The notes beneath the pieces were generated by a model. It ran no database searches, had not been told where the DNA came from, and saw nothing but the letters and a program-made list of their open reading frames with translations. From contig CM042567.1 of the NCBI GenBank assembly GCA_023630585.1, positions 16,402,501 to 16,466,500 of the forward strand: 64,000 nucleotides of DNA, given 5' to 3'. Source of the stretch: Cranoglanis bouderius (lineage: Eukaryota; Chordata; Actinopteri; Siluriformes; Cranoglanididae). The position numbers were made by a program, and so were the translations under genes. Positions 46,946-59,129 of this stretch are shown piece after piece. Each line of letters begins with the position of its first letter. Position 1 is the stretch's first letter.

Positions 46946-48425
46946 CAGTGTGTATAGAAAAGAATCAACCCCCTTTAAAATGATCACATTTTGTTACTTT
47001 TCAGCCTGAAATGAAGACAGACAGTTTTTGTTTTATCCAGCTGCATTTACTCAGTGCAAATTATAACATCCAAGTGAAAGATATAACACCAACATGTCAG
47101 AAAATTAAAAAAAAAAATTTTAAAATTAAAAAAAAAAATTCACAGAGTTAGAAAAAGGATCACCCCCCTCCTAAAAATGACTTGCAAACTCAGTCAGGTG
47201 TAGCTAATCACCTTCTCAATGGCACACAAAGCCATTTGACTTTCAACTGTGATCAGCTGTGGTCATTTTGATTAGCTCAGCATGAAAAGAGCTTTCCTGG
47301 ACCATTTTGTAGTGCAACTGAAGCAAACAATCAACTATGGGTGGCAAGGCACTGTCAAAAGATCTCCGGGATAAAGTTGTGGACAGGCACAAGGCAGGAG
47401 ATGGATAGAAAAAAAATTCAAAGGCTTTATCAATGCCTAGAAGCACAGTGAAGTCTGTTATTAAGAAGTGGAAGGTATTTGGTACAACACAGACCCTCCC
47501 TGGATCAGGACGTCACTCCAAACTGGATGAAAGAGCCAGGAGGAAACTGGTCAGAGAGGCTACCAAGAGGCCTACAGCAACTCTGAAGCAGTTGCAGGAA
47601 TTTATGACAAAGAGTGGTCGTTGTGTGCATGTGACAACAATATCACAAATTCTCCACAAATGTGGCTTGTATGGGAGGGTTGCAAGAAAAAAGCCACCCA
47701 CGACTGAGCTTTGCCAAAACGCATCTTGAAGATTCTGAGGCCACATGGAAAAAGGTGTTATGGTCAGATGAGACTAAAATTGAATTATTTGGCCTCAACA
47801 CCAAACAATATGTCTGGTGGAAATCCAATACAGCTCACCATCCAAACAACACCATTCCTACAGTAAAGCATGGAGGTGGTAATATCCTGTTATGGGGGTG
47901 TTTCTCTGCAGCAGGGACTGGAGCACTTGTCAGGATAGAAGGAAAACGGATGGAGCAAAATACCGTTAAATTCTTGAGGAAAATCTGCTGCCCTCTGCCA
48001 GAAAGTTGTCAATGTGAAGAAGGTTTACCTTCCAACTTGACGATGACCCAAAGCACACAGCAAAACTGACCACACAGTGGTTGTAGGAGAAAAAGGTGAA
48101 TGTCCTTGCATGGCCCAGACTTAAACCCCATTGAATAACCCCATGTGCAAAGTTAGTAGAGACATATCCCAACAGACTAAAGGATGTAATTAAAAAATTA
48201 AGGCAAATTAAAGCAAGGGGGTGATCCTTTTTCAAACTCAGTGATTGTTTTTTTAATTTTTATTTTTTTCTGACATGTTGGTGTTATATCTTTCACTTGG
48301 ATGTTATACGTTGCACTGAGTAAATACAGCTGGATAAAACAAAAACTGTGTCCGTCTTCATTTCAGGCTGAAAAGCAATAAAACGTGATTATTTTAAAGG
48401 GGGTGATTCTTTTCTACACCCACTG
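46946..48425 (+). mobile_element. Tc1-like element K2, nested in Tc1-L
   Basis: CAGTGTGTATAGAAAAGAAT and ATTCTTTTCTACACCCACTG are inverted; TA at 46944-46945 and 48426-48427. Same family as K1 but opposite orientation and without K1's insertions. Confidence 0.92.
47337..48200 (+). pseudogene. Tc1 transposase K2, multiply broken
   Basis: MGGKALSKDLRDKVVDRHKA starts at 47337, then a TAG follows GDG. MPRSTVKSVIKKWKVFGTTQ continues to CGLYGRVARKKPP (second helix-turn-helix) before a frameshift near 47700. SDETKIELFG and VKHGGGNILLWGCFSAAGTG follow in the next frame. The FQHDNNPKHTA site is frameshifted, and the stretch around SPDLNPIE is largely deleted near 48110-48140. Confidence 0.88.
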
Positions 48426-48439
48426 TATAATACAGAAAT

Positions 48440-49015
48440 GTCAACCTTCTGAAAAGTATGTTAATTTATGCACTTTTTTTTAGTAATTTACGAATTACTG
48501 CATCAATGCGACGAGGCATGGAGGCAGTCAGCCTGTGGCACTGCTGAGGTGTTATGGAAGCCCAGGTTCCTTTGATAGCAGCCTTCAGCTCGTCTGTATT
48601 GTTGGGTCTGGTGTCTCATCTTCCTCTTGATGAAATTCAGGTCAGGCCAGTTGGCTGGCCAATCAAGCACAGTAATACCATGGTCAGCAAACCAGTTACT
48701 AGCAGTTTTGGCACTGTGGGCAGGTGCCAAGTCCTGCTGGAAAAGGAAATCAGTATCTCCTTAAAGCTTGTCAGCAGATGGAAGCATGAAGTGCTCTAAA
48801 ATAGACTGCTGCATTGACTCTTGACTTGAGAAAACACAGTGGATCAACACCAGCAGATGACATGGCACCCCAAATCATCACTGACTGGAAACTTCACACT
48901 GGTCTTCGAGCAACTTGGATTCTGTGCCTCTCCACTCTTCCTCCAGACTCTGGGACCTTGATTTCCAAATGAAATGCTAAATTTACTTTCATCTGAAAAG
49001 ACGACTTTGGGTTTT
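48440..49015 (-). pseudogene. Tc1 transposase L, degraded
   Basis: Minus-strand remnants: FPLDESKF-like motif near 48990, MLPSADKL near 48780, QDLAPAHSAKTASNWFADHG near 48730 (second Asp), VLDWPANWPDLNFIKRKMRH (the NPIENLW region is lost, so no catalytic Glu), and MPRRIDAVI near 48510. Many frame breaks. Confidence 0.78.
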
Positions 49016-49240
49016 GAGTTAATTAGCTGATTAGAGCTCTTCTCAGGTCGACACTGCTGTATTATAAATTCTTTATTCTAATACATTTCCATGAGCTGTA
49101 AGCCGTAATCAAGATTAAAACAAAGAAAGGCTTGAAATTTTTCACTTTATGTGTAATGAATCTAAAATATATGAAAGTTCCACTTTTTGAATTAAATTAC
49201 GGGGAAAAAAATAAACTTTTCCATGATATTTTTTGAGATG

Positions 49241-49572
<332 letters not shown>

Positions 49573-49855
49573 ATTCAGAGTACTGTATGTGCAATATGTC
49601 CCACTGTCACTTTTTGACTACATATAATGTTATAATTTATTACTATTTTTCCTTGTTTAGAGCACATTAATAATCTTGCACAGTCTTTTGGTCATGTTCA
49701 ATGTTCACAGTTTGCTACTTTTTGTACTACGCAAGACTTCACTTATCATTTTGCACTATGCCTGGGTAGGAGTGTGCAACTGTAGCACAAGAATTTCATT
49801 GTATATAGATGCTTAAAGCACTCTTTATGCACATGACAAACTTGAAACTATGGGC
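49573..49855 (+). repeat. LINE-like 3' tail
   Basis: GGAGTGTGCAACTGTAGCAC then AAGAATTTCATTGTATATAG and GCACATGACAAACTTGAAAC, a common fish retroposon tail (from memory). Confidence 0.55.
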
Positions 49856-49892
49856 TGGGAAGCAACAGTAAAATTAATGCAGTATTGATGCA

Positions 49893-50060
49893 TGGGTAGG
49901 CGTGACTCAGTGGTAGAGGTTATGGGCTATTAATCAGTAATTTAAGGATTCAAATCCTAATACTGCCAAGCCAAAACTGTTCCTGTTCCTGTAACCTTCT
50001 CTGCTCATGAGATTATATTATGGCTGCACTCCGATACCAACCAGGATGAACAAATTTAAA
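49893..50060 (+). mobile_element. tRNA-derived SINE, degraded
   Basis: GTGACTCAGTGGTAGAGG (A box, about 49902) and GGATTCAAATCC (B box, about 49947) at SINE spacing, followed by TACTGCCAAGCC and CGATACCAACCAGGATGAAC, as in fish tRNA-derived SINEs. It cannot fold as a functional tRNA. Confidence 0.6.
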
Positions 50061-50695
50061 TGGTTGGTCATGCTGTACATATGTATAACAATAATTAAGG
50101 TTTTCTGGGATTTTTTTGAAACTTTTTAAAGGGGATACGAAAAAGCGGACTACAACCCAATCTGATTCTTGATATAGGTTAAATTAGCATTAGTATTGTA
50201 TGATAGACTGATTTGAGTGACATTCCCATTAAATAAACAAAATATTCCTTACACCTTAGGAAAACATCTCAATCTACATGATCTCAATTTACAGGAGATA
50301 TGAAGAACTACTGGAAAAGGCCACCGCTGTTAATAAGCACATTTCCACCATTCCCCTTTGGGCCAATAATGACGAACCTTACATGTGCATGAGTGTGCAG
50401 AAAAACTAACTGGCTTCAAAAGGAAACGAATGATGGTTTATTGTGTGCCTCAGATGAGCTGTCTTGGGCTTTGACTACTCTCATTCATTGCGTGGATATG
50501 AATTAGACCTTCACTTTGTATGTGGTAGGCAAGCAAAAGCCTAATGTAAGTTAACAGGTTGAATGATCTTATTGTGGTGTGGTTCTGAGATTAACGATGC
50601 CACCTGACATATCAGAAACCTTACTGACACAAACAGCCCAAAAGTATGGGGGAAAAGTATATATATGAGTCACTACACGCAAATGTCTCCGTTAC
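50061..50695. other. Intron 1 sequence beside grk3 exon 1, nothing recognised
   Basis: No mobile or coding signature except the exon 1 splice donor at its right edge. Confidence 0.5.
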
Positions 50696-50808
50696 CTGTG
50701 TTCGGGGAGAATGATTTTCTTGCTTGCTCGGGCCGCTGGAGTCGATTTGCTCTTCTCCATCGCCATCAAATAGCTGACATCGGCGAGAACTGCCTCTAGG
50801 TCCGCCAT
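50696..50808 (-). CDS. grk3: grk3-like beta-adrenergic receptor kinase, coding exon 1
   Basis: Start exon of a G protein-coupled receptor kinase of the GRK2/GRK3 (ADRBK) subfamily, cytosolic Ser/Thr kinases that phosphorylate agonist-occupied receptors and promote arrestin binding. The 113-nt exon encodes a protein starting MADLEAVLADVSYLMAMEKS and continuing through PAARASKKI, the conserved N-terminal helix region that precedes the RGS-homology domain. The ATG (50808-50806) has A at -3 and G at +4, a strong initiation context. The exon ends at a GTAAC splice donor (50695 leftwards) in phase 2; joined to the exon at 15241-15317 it reads LPEH-SIRSVMQ without a break. The family usually has P where H stands here. 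GRK2 versus GRK3 cannot be settled from this exon; exon 2 favours GRK3. Subfamily is near certain, paralogue less so. Confidence 0.92.
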
Positions 50809-52980
50809 CTTCAACCGTGGCTCAATCGAATCGATGTAGAAACAGCCGCGGGAATGTTACGGGGACAAAGAAATCGCGTAAGACAGTGGGGTAATCAACA
50901 CAAAACCAACAGCACGGTGGCAGTGCGGGAGTCCTGGGCGAGCATAGATCAAGCCCGTCCGTTTTCTTTATTCTTGATGTTCCGATCTTCAAAAAACGTT
51001 CATTGTAACAAATAGAACAAGATTCATATGCGAAGAGGGGAACGCGAGCAGCAGTGTTGATTTGCGGTGGGCTTTCTAATTGTAAAAACTGCAGCGTGAA
51101 AGCAAATGGAACCAATCCAATCCTACCTAGATATTACAGTAATATTTTTTATTCAATTTTTCCCTTTCGGCCCCCCACCCCTTGCAGTGAGCGTATTGCA
51201 AGAACCCACCTGCTGGTTAAAACTGTCAAAATCGAGCCAACTGGGCAAACGTAAATTCACACATCAAAATATTGCTAGCTGGCTAATCCAGCTAGCCCGG
51301 GTAAGCAAGTGGTAAACCGCGCGGTGCTCTATAACGTGCTTTAAATCAAATCTAAACAGAGGATGTGTAAAATAATGCACACTTCAACACTTCACACTTC
51401 AACAACTACAAGACCCGTACCTGCATATACAGATCCCGTATCTACAGTTCAATTGGTATGGAACAAACCGGCTCACTTACAAGGAGTTACAAAAATATGA
51501 AAATGGGCGCCGACTGTGAGCTAGCTAACGTCGTTTTGCTTAAATTTCGAGTCAATCTAAACAGAGATTTTACCAGTTGAACGACGCGCTTCTCTTTCTC
51601 CCACTGCACCTCTCTGACGAAGATGAACCGAATGGTCGATTTCTACGGGTTTACCGACCTTGTTGACAAGATAAAATAATGGCTATCGACGAGCTGGTTA
51701 ACACGCTAGCTCACTATATCCGGCTCCGAAAGCTAGCCAAACAGGCGCGTGGGCTGGCTGTTTATCTAGTTATCTATCACTGATGAGGCTTTAACTATAT
51801 ATTCTCAAATACAGTACTAGATAGCTCCATCTACACCATCAAAGGTAGCTGTCGCTTCTCCATTTTTTTCTTTGACAACAGAGAAAGGTGCCGTCACGTC
51901 TAACAATTGAGTTTATCCCGTTCTACGAAATAGCTCTATATTTACAATACAGATTAATCTTACAGGCTGTCGAGCAAATAGTTTAATATATGCAGTGTCA
52001 AATCGGAGATTTTACAACCCCAACATTTTCGCCCTTGTGCAAATCAACCACATAATCAGCAGCAAACAGTATTACGAATTATTATTTTTGACCGAGTGCT
52101 GCGCAGCGGAAAACCAATTACATTGTTTTATATTATTGCTTTACGAGTGACTACCTGGCGAAGGGTGAGGGGGCGCTCAAAAGGAAATTAGCTCGATGTT
52201 AGCTTGCTTTGCGACTCTAACTATTAATGCGACTAAAAACTTCTAAGCACTACCGTTTATTTCTAAACTGTCTGGCGTCAGCAAATGTAAAACGGACCTA
52301 CAACGGTTAAAAATGAAAGAAATGCGCTTGGCTTTGGCGAAGAAACCTTGCAAACCACAAAGCTAACTCTTGCGGAACTTCATTTTCATGGCTAACTCAC
52401 TTAGCTGGCTATCCAAAAAACGATAACCGTCACTTAGCTCGCTAGACAGTTAGCTAAACTAAATATTCGTGTCGGTACTGTTAGCCTGTTTCAAGTTCAA
52501 AACCTCCGTTGATAAAACTCCACACACTGAGACACATCCATCTTTCAGTAAGTGCATTAGAAAGGAAAGAAACTCTTGGTGTTCTTGCTTCTCATCTTGA
52601 AGTCCCCGACTCAGCTGTTAGCGCAACGCATCCGCATTTGAGTTGCAGTAAAAGGCTTCAGACTGTTCACGGCCGTCCAGTATAATTCACAAAATCCTTA
52701 CAATCTCAAAGGTTCTCGAACGGTTTGAATATACAGAGTTGTTATTGTTTTTGTTTTTTTAACAAAAAAAACTGCCCCTCGATATGTTCGTTCCGACGAA
52801 ACTATTTACTTCGCTGAATATGTATCTGCTAGGTTGTGTGACGACCCACAGTTCGCTATGAAATAGATTTTCTCCTGTTGCAGCAGAAGCTGTTCAGGAG
52901 CTGCACTTCCTCTTAGTGTAAACGCGCCGCAAAAAAACACGAACTGGATCACCGCGCAGTGGAGTGTGGAGTTTAACTTC
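50809..52980 (-). promoter_or_regulatory. 5' UTR, promoter and proximal upstream region of grk3 (candidate)
   Basis: Sequence immediately 5' of the grk3 start codon. CpG dinucleotides are clearly more frequent here than in the introns (for example around 50850-50960 and 51480-51760), and no transposon was recognised. This fits a CpG-rich vertebrate promoter and 5' UTR. No TATA box at a convincing distance and no transcription start could be fixed. A divergent noncoding or coding first exon could also lie here, but no recognisable ORF supports it. Confidence 0.45.
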
Positions 52981-54540
52981 TAATTCATATGAGTAACCTA
53001 ACAGAAATGACTAATTTGTGCCCCAGAACAAAATCTCCCGCAGAAAGTTACATTTTTTAAACTACACATTTATTGAGATCGGATTCAAAACTCAGCTCAA
53101 ATGTATTAAGAGCAAAATTATTTTATTATTTAGAAATTGTTTTTTTTTTTTTTTTTTTACTTAGTTGTGACGAATTCGGTTTTACGTTCATTTATGTTAT
53201 TACAGTTTTTTTTTTTTTTTTTTTTTTATGCTATTACGAAAATGTTCGTTTTTAAACCAACTAAAGCCTCCAACCACATGGTGGGTATTTTGGATTTTGG
53301 TTACATGGCGCCCTCTGATGGTTGATTCGGACCAATGCACGGTGTTACCAAACATTCACATGAGAATCCATGCCACCCGTGAGGGAGGCCATTTATAGCA
53401 CATTTAAGCGGTGGACAGCGCTATTCGTATATGTGCACAAAACCAAGCATATCTATTGGAAATTAAGGAGTACAGTTAAGTATCTTTTTTTTTAGCCTGA
53501 TTGTTTTGCTCAATCCAAACAAATTTGACTTTTGAAGCATTTAGCACCGGTCACTCAAATTTGTGACAATTTGCATTACTTTTGCATTACAATTTGTTAC
53601 TTTTGCAAACTAGTCCTAGGAATTTGGGCCTATCTTTAAAAAGAAACGGTGTCAAACTACTCAGGAGAGTGTGAACGTCAATAATTATCAAAACATGCTG
53701 TCATTTATAAATTATATGGCTGTCGCATACCAACCAATTCTTATGAAGTGGAGCCTAATTAACAGTTTTAACTCGACTGTTTGCATGGATTTACACAAAG
53801 CCTGAAAGGTATCCACCTTTTTCCCGTGGGCGCTGCTGAGAAAACGATTACGGGTATAACTTCAGGTGTTGTGCTGGAAAAAGCACCCCCGTCGGGGGAA
53901 CGCGCATTTGAAGCTTGTCGCCTTAAAACGACAACCAATCGAATAACAACCGACATTAATCATTAGCGTTTTCATTCCACGTCACATTCTGTTCAAATTA
54001 AACTCCAGATATAATTAGAAAGTGTGTTTGAGTATTGTTTAGCAGCAGGGTGAGGACTAGGCAAGCTGTCAGAGGACAAGTTCGTGAAATTCTTCCAAAC
54101 ACAGAGGGCAGAGACAGCAGTGCTGTTTAAGTCCAGTAGATGTCCTCAGCGTATTAAACATTACTGTTTGTCTGCATTAATTCAGGCTACAAAAGAAGCT
54201 TGTAAAATGGCATGTTGATGTACTGTAGCAGTAAAGTATCAGCATAATTGAACGCATTTGTATTTTGTATTGATGTAAAATGTAAAAAAAAAAAAAAAAA
54301 AAAAAAGAGGAAGAAAAATGTATTGAGTGTTCGGTGATCGATGTAAAGAGGTTATTTTGAAAGCAGGCTTTTGAATGGGCTTCGTCTGAATTCATACACT
54401 TAAATGGAACCAATGTGATTCACCTTGACTGTTCAGTTACTCGATCCTATAGCCTACATTTTGCATTAGACGTAGTATATTAGTATAGTATGGTAGTAAC
54501 AAAGGCAACCAGAGTAAACACACAATAGTTTTTATTCATT
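52981..54540. other. Upstream intergenic sequence with one outlying copy of the 0.55-kb repeat
   Basis: Poly(T) at 53140-53158 and 53206-53227 and poly(A) at 54282-54306. 53430-53830 contains ACTTTTGCAAACTAGTCCTA, GTGTCAAACTACTC and TGCATGGATTTACACAAAGC, motifs shared with the tandem repeat at 56400-58390. Confidence 0.5.
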
Positions 54541-54544
54541 TAAT

Positions 54545-55400
54545 TTTTCATTGAAGCAAAAAAATAAAGTTATTAACACCTATCACCAATGTGAAAAATG
54601 AATTGCCCCCTTAAACCTAAAATCCGGTTGTGCCATCTTTAGCCGCAATAACTGCAACCAAATGCTTCCGATAGCTGGAGATCAGCCTTTCACTTACCTC
54701 TAGGACTAGGACTTACTTCTATTCTTTAGATCATTGTCTTGCCGCATAATCCAGTTGCACATGAGTTTCAGCTAACGGACTGAAGACCGGACATTCTCCT
54801 TTAGGATTTTCTGTTAGAGAGCAGAATTCATGTTTCCCTCAATTACTGCAAATTGCCCAGGCCCTGAAGCAGCAAAGCATCCCCACACCATCACACTTCC
54901 ACCACCATGTATGATGTTCTTTTTGTGGAATTCTGTGTTTGGTTTACGCCAGATGTAACAGGACCCCTGTCCTCCAAACAGTTCCACTTTAGACTCATCA
55001 ATCCACAGAATATTCTCTCAAATGGTTTGAGGATCAACAAGGTGTGTTTTGGCAAAATTGTGAAGAGCCTTAATGTTCTTCTGGGTTTGCAGTGGTTTTC
55101 GCCTCGCCACACTTCAATGGATGCCATTTTTGCCCAGTGTCTTTCTGATACTGGAGTTATGAACAGTGACCTTTATTGATGCAAGAGAGTCCTGTAGGTC
55201 CTTTGTTGTTGTCATTGGCTCTTTTGTGACTTCCTGGATGAGTAGTTGCTGTGCTCTTGGTGGAATTTTGGAAGGTCAGCCACTTCTGGAAAGGTTCACT
55301 ACTGTGCCGAGTTTTTCCATTTGGAGGTAATGGCTCTCATTATGGTCCTTTGGAGTGCCAGAGCCTTTGAAAGAGCTTTGTAACCCTTCCCTATGGGGCA
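54545..55400 (-). mobile_element. Tc1-like element I2, truncated, same internal deletion as I1
   Basis: Collinear with 21240-22030. Minus-strand coding remnants include IDESKVELFGGQG (about 54990), WRKPNTEFHKK and NLPISSYRKHLVAVIAAKDG-like C-terminal sequence near 54640. The jump from QDNDL directly to the C-terminus is at the same place as in I1. Outer terminal repeats are worn away. Confidence 0.8.
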
Positions 55401-55539
55401 AATCCTATTTCACAGCAATATAGGCTAATAGTATATATACTACTATAGTATTATTAGGCTGGGGGGGAGGGGCTTTTCACAGCAAGCCAGTCTGCCAGGT
55501 ACCTGGCCTCCCTGCTATCTCCCACTGAGTAGTAGCGCA

Positions 55540-55770
55540 GCGTTGACTGGCTTGCTCTGACGGCAGTAGGTGTTTATGTCGTGATTCGTGTGTGTTAAAA
55601 ATGAATACTGTTTGTTGCTTCAGGCATGAATATGTTAAAATCTCATTAAAAAGCTCAGGAACAACATGTGCTGTTTGTGGCTGCATTTACAACCAGGCAA
55701 AACTTAATTTGGGGCTAAAAGAAGAGTACTACATGCACAGACCTAAAGTCAAGGCAGACTGCTCCTGTGA
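55540..55770 (+). pseudogene. Possible THAP-type first exon
   Basis: ORF containing SSGTTCAVCGCIYNQAKLNL then KADCSCE. CAVCGC gives Cys-X4-Cys near the N-terminus, followed by a Cys-X-Cys, as in THAP zinc fingers of fish transposon proteins (remembered form CAVYGCSNN...). The reading frame ends at CTCCT|GTGAGTG, a good splice donor (about 55767). The THAP His and C-terminal AVPTIF box would be in a next exon, which I cannot find. Tentative. Confidence 0.35.
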
Positions 55771-55774
55771 GTGA

Positions 55775-56400
55775 TTGTATAGTTTACATCGCCTTCCAAA
55801 ACACCTTTGTAAGTCTTTGTAACTCTTTATTAACTTACCTTCCTCGGGCTGTAGCTATAAAACACTAGTAGAGCTCAGATAATGCTACTACTACTAGGCT
55901 AATACTAATACTAGTAATAATAATATTAATAATAATCATTATCTTTTTTTTTTGTCCTTAATTTACTGACCTTCCACAGTATTGCAGCTGCATGACTATA
56001 AGAGCGCCCTGGTCCTGCACCCCGTAGTCTGTATGACACCTGATGTTGACACTAAAACCCAAGCCTTATGGTGTGACACATTCAGGCTTTGACTTGGCTC
56101 TACGTCAAGTACAGTACACAAAATCATTTCCCACATCCTTAAGTAACACACGATTGACTTTATTACTGTGAAGGTACTGGTAAGCCTCAGAGCTCTTCAA
56201 ATTTCTCATTGCCTTACCGTCACAAGCAACTGAATCAACAAAATATGCTACTGTAAGTTATCCACTGCCACTTTAAATCATCCTCTCATTCCTCTATTAA
56301 GGAAGGGATGGGTATGCTGATGTCCTTTATAAGCTCTGTCAGAGTCTGATTCCAGATCTTGCTACGAATGAATGACTAGCTAAACCGCAGTGAAAGGTTT
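55775..56400. other. Intergenic sequence, nothing recognised
   Basis: A short ACTACTACTA / AATAATAAT simple tract (55890-55945) only. Confidence 0.5.
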
Positions 56401-58390
56401 GTCTATGTCTTAACGGAAGTTACTCCCATAATTCGCGAAAAGCGCTATGGGACGTAGGAAAACAATGCACACAGGGAACCATTCTGAGGTCATATGCAAA
56501 GTTTGGGCCGTGGTCATACATAGGGGGTGGGGCGGAGCTAAGTTCAAATAACTTTCTCAGGGACAATCGGTGTTATTGAGCTGAAAATTGGTACAGTGCA
56601 TATCTTGGTTAATCTGTCAGTGGACCTTTGATGATGACCTGATTACTTAAAAAACATACAGTAGTCACCATCAGCCAATCAGATTTCAGCAGGAATTTAA
56701 CAGGTTTAATACTGGCCTTTTGGACCATTTAGCAACACCCACTCAAATTTCTGAAAATTTGCATAATATGCTAAATATATTTTTGCAAACTAGCCTCTGT
56801 TCCCAAAAACTGGTATCAAATTACTTAGCCGAGTTTAATATTCAAAAATGATCATGTTAAGATTTGCAAACATGGCCTCCATATGACAATCAATCCAAGT
56901 GGGACAGCGCTTGAGGTAGTAACACAGTTCAGCAACATTTCAAACAATTTCAAACATTTCATTTAACCTTCGTGAGCAATCCTCACAAAACCTGATGTGT
57001 AGGTTAATTTATGGCCTGGCCACTGGGGGCAATGTTTGCTGGAGGTGCTTGAACCCTGATAATTACCGCTTGTGGCTATATTCTATATATTCTTCTTCTT
57101 CACTAAAACTGTAGACCAAAATGTATGTCCTACAGACATGAAACTTGGTCAGTATGTAGTACTCCCTCCTGCTTCCAAGACAAGAGAGATGAGCCCAATC
57201 AGCCTAATGGTGGCACTAAAAGCGAAGTGCTTCACATTTTGGCTCATATCTTGAATATCGTCATTCCTGCAGTGAAAATTTCTTTTTCTACTCATTTCAT
57301 GCATTGTAAAAAAAAAAACGCTTCAAGAACTAGCTCTGGCATGTAGATTTTTTGCTAATTTGCATAATATGCAAAACATACTTTTGAGAATTTTTTTCCT
57401 ATCTTTACAATTTTGGTGTCAAACTATTCTGCAGAGTGTGAACCCTGAGATGTCACATTTGTAAATAATATGGCCATGTCAATCAAATCTAACAAGGCAG
57501 ACGTGCATCCAGACAAAATTTAAAAGGCATATACAGGACAAGATTCTGAGGTCACATGCAAAGTTTTGAGCATGGTCATGCATGGAGAGGAGCTAATGTC
57601 AGATAACTGTTTCTAAATAACCGTAAGTCTGATTATGCTGACATGTGGTATGACACATCAGTATGCTAATCATTATTGAAATTTTGATGATGACCTAATT
57701 ACTTAAAAAACAAGGATGCCAATCAGATTTCATCAGGCATTTGACAGGGGCTTGGTCTAGTCATGTTTTTGCTTACAAAAACAAACATATCTCTTGGAAA
57801 ATAAAGAGCCACAGTGATTTTTATTTTGTTAGTGCTGATTCCTTGGCTCAACCCATGTAAATCTGCCATTTGAATCATTTAGCCCTGCCCACTGCAGTGT
57901 ACAGTAATTTGCATAATATGCCAAACATACTTTTGCAAACCAGTTCTAGGATTTTTGTTGGATTTGTAAGAATTTGTCAACACTATGGCCAGCACATGCC
58001 AAGCAACTCAAGTGGGGTGAAACTGGCTTACTGAAACAGCTATACCTCATGAATGTCTGCATGGAATTACACAAAAGTTTAAATGCATGCACGCCAAAGA
58101 ATTTTGAGATGATATGCAATGTTTGGAGCATAACCATTGAAAAGGGGCTGAGTTAAGTTGAAAAAGCTATTTCTCAGAAACCAGAAAGTCAGATCATGCT
58201 AAAATTTGGTGTGCTGCATCAATGTGATAACCTGTAACTGGGCTTTCAGTCACCACTGAAATACTTCAAAAACATGGCTGCCTTCAGCCAATCAGTTTCA
58301 ACGGGCATTTCACACAGCTAGCATTGAGCTATCATCACAAAACTTGATAAGTTAATGTTCATCTATGGTTACTTTAATGTTCTATGTTTT
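56400..58390. repeat. Degenerate tandem repeat, unit about 0.55 kb
   Basis: GCATAATATGC recurs at 56762, 57361 and 57911 (spacings 599 and 550), each after a CACTCAAATTT- or CCCACTGCAG-type lead and before ACTTTTGCAAACYAG. GAGGTCATATGCAAAGTTT-like sequence recurs at 56486, 57549 and 58107. CCAATCAGATTTCA also repeats. No coding function recognised. Confidence 0.65.
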
Positions 58391-58409
58391 TCTTCTTCTC
58401 CTCCTTCTT

Positions 58410-58474
<65 letters not shown>

Positions 58475-58475
58475 C
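58391..58475. repeat. (TTC)n then (TTA)n microsatellite
   Basis: About 15 TTC/CTT units (58391-58438) passing directly into about 12 TTA units. Confidence 0.95.
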
Positions 58476-59129
58476 ATGTCAGAAATGACATCTACTAACC
58501 CAACAGTGTATATAATTAATGCTTGTAGACCCCCAGCAAGTCGAAAAAGCAATGCTGGGGCCTACCAGGCACACACAGCATACAAATTCTTTCCTCCTAG
58601 AATGGTTAAAAAAAAAAAAAAAACATATTGAGCTCTGGAAACTGATATTTTAACAAATGTCTCACCTCATTTGGTCTGTAGATTAAATTGTGCATTTTAT
58701 TATTATTATGAATTTCTATTATTTCTTTTCATTAGTGTTTTTTTTTTTTACTCGTATAAAGTGTGTTGAAACCTTTGTAGGCATAACAGTGTGAATCATA
58801 TGTACACACAGTAATTGAGTCTAGCCATACCAACATATTGTACAATTAAGGTACCAATAAAACACCTCAGTAGCTGTGTATGCTGAAAGAGGCCACAACC
58901 ATTAGGGAATACCTTTGCCATGAAGGGTGTACTTGGTCTGCAACAATGTTTGGGTAGGTGATACATGTCAAAGTAATTAATGCTATGACCCAAGGTATCC
59001 CAGTAGAACATTGCCCAGAGCATCACACTGCCTCCACCGGCTTGCCTTCTTCCCATAGTGCATCTTGGTGCCATCTCTTCCCCAGGTAAGCAATGCACAT
59101 GCACCTGGGCGTCCACATGATTTTAAAAG

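Noticed and set aside
49893..49965. tRNA gene
   Set aside because: Has A and B boxes but no cloverleaf stems, and continues into a SINE body.
50809..52980. Divergent protein-coding gene sharing the grk3 promoter
   Set aside because: No ORF with recognisable sequence on the plus strand; CpG content alone is not enough.
53073..53325. Phe-rich ORFs
   Set aside because: Translation of two poly(T) tracts.
56400..58390. CRISPR-like array
   Set aside because: Repeats are long, degenerate and contiguous, in a vertebrate genome; no short repeat-spacer structure.
58365..58631. Poly-Leu / poly-Ile ORF resembling a membrane segment
   Set aside because: Translation of the (TTC)n(TTA)n tract.
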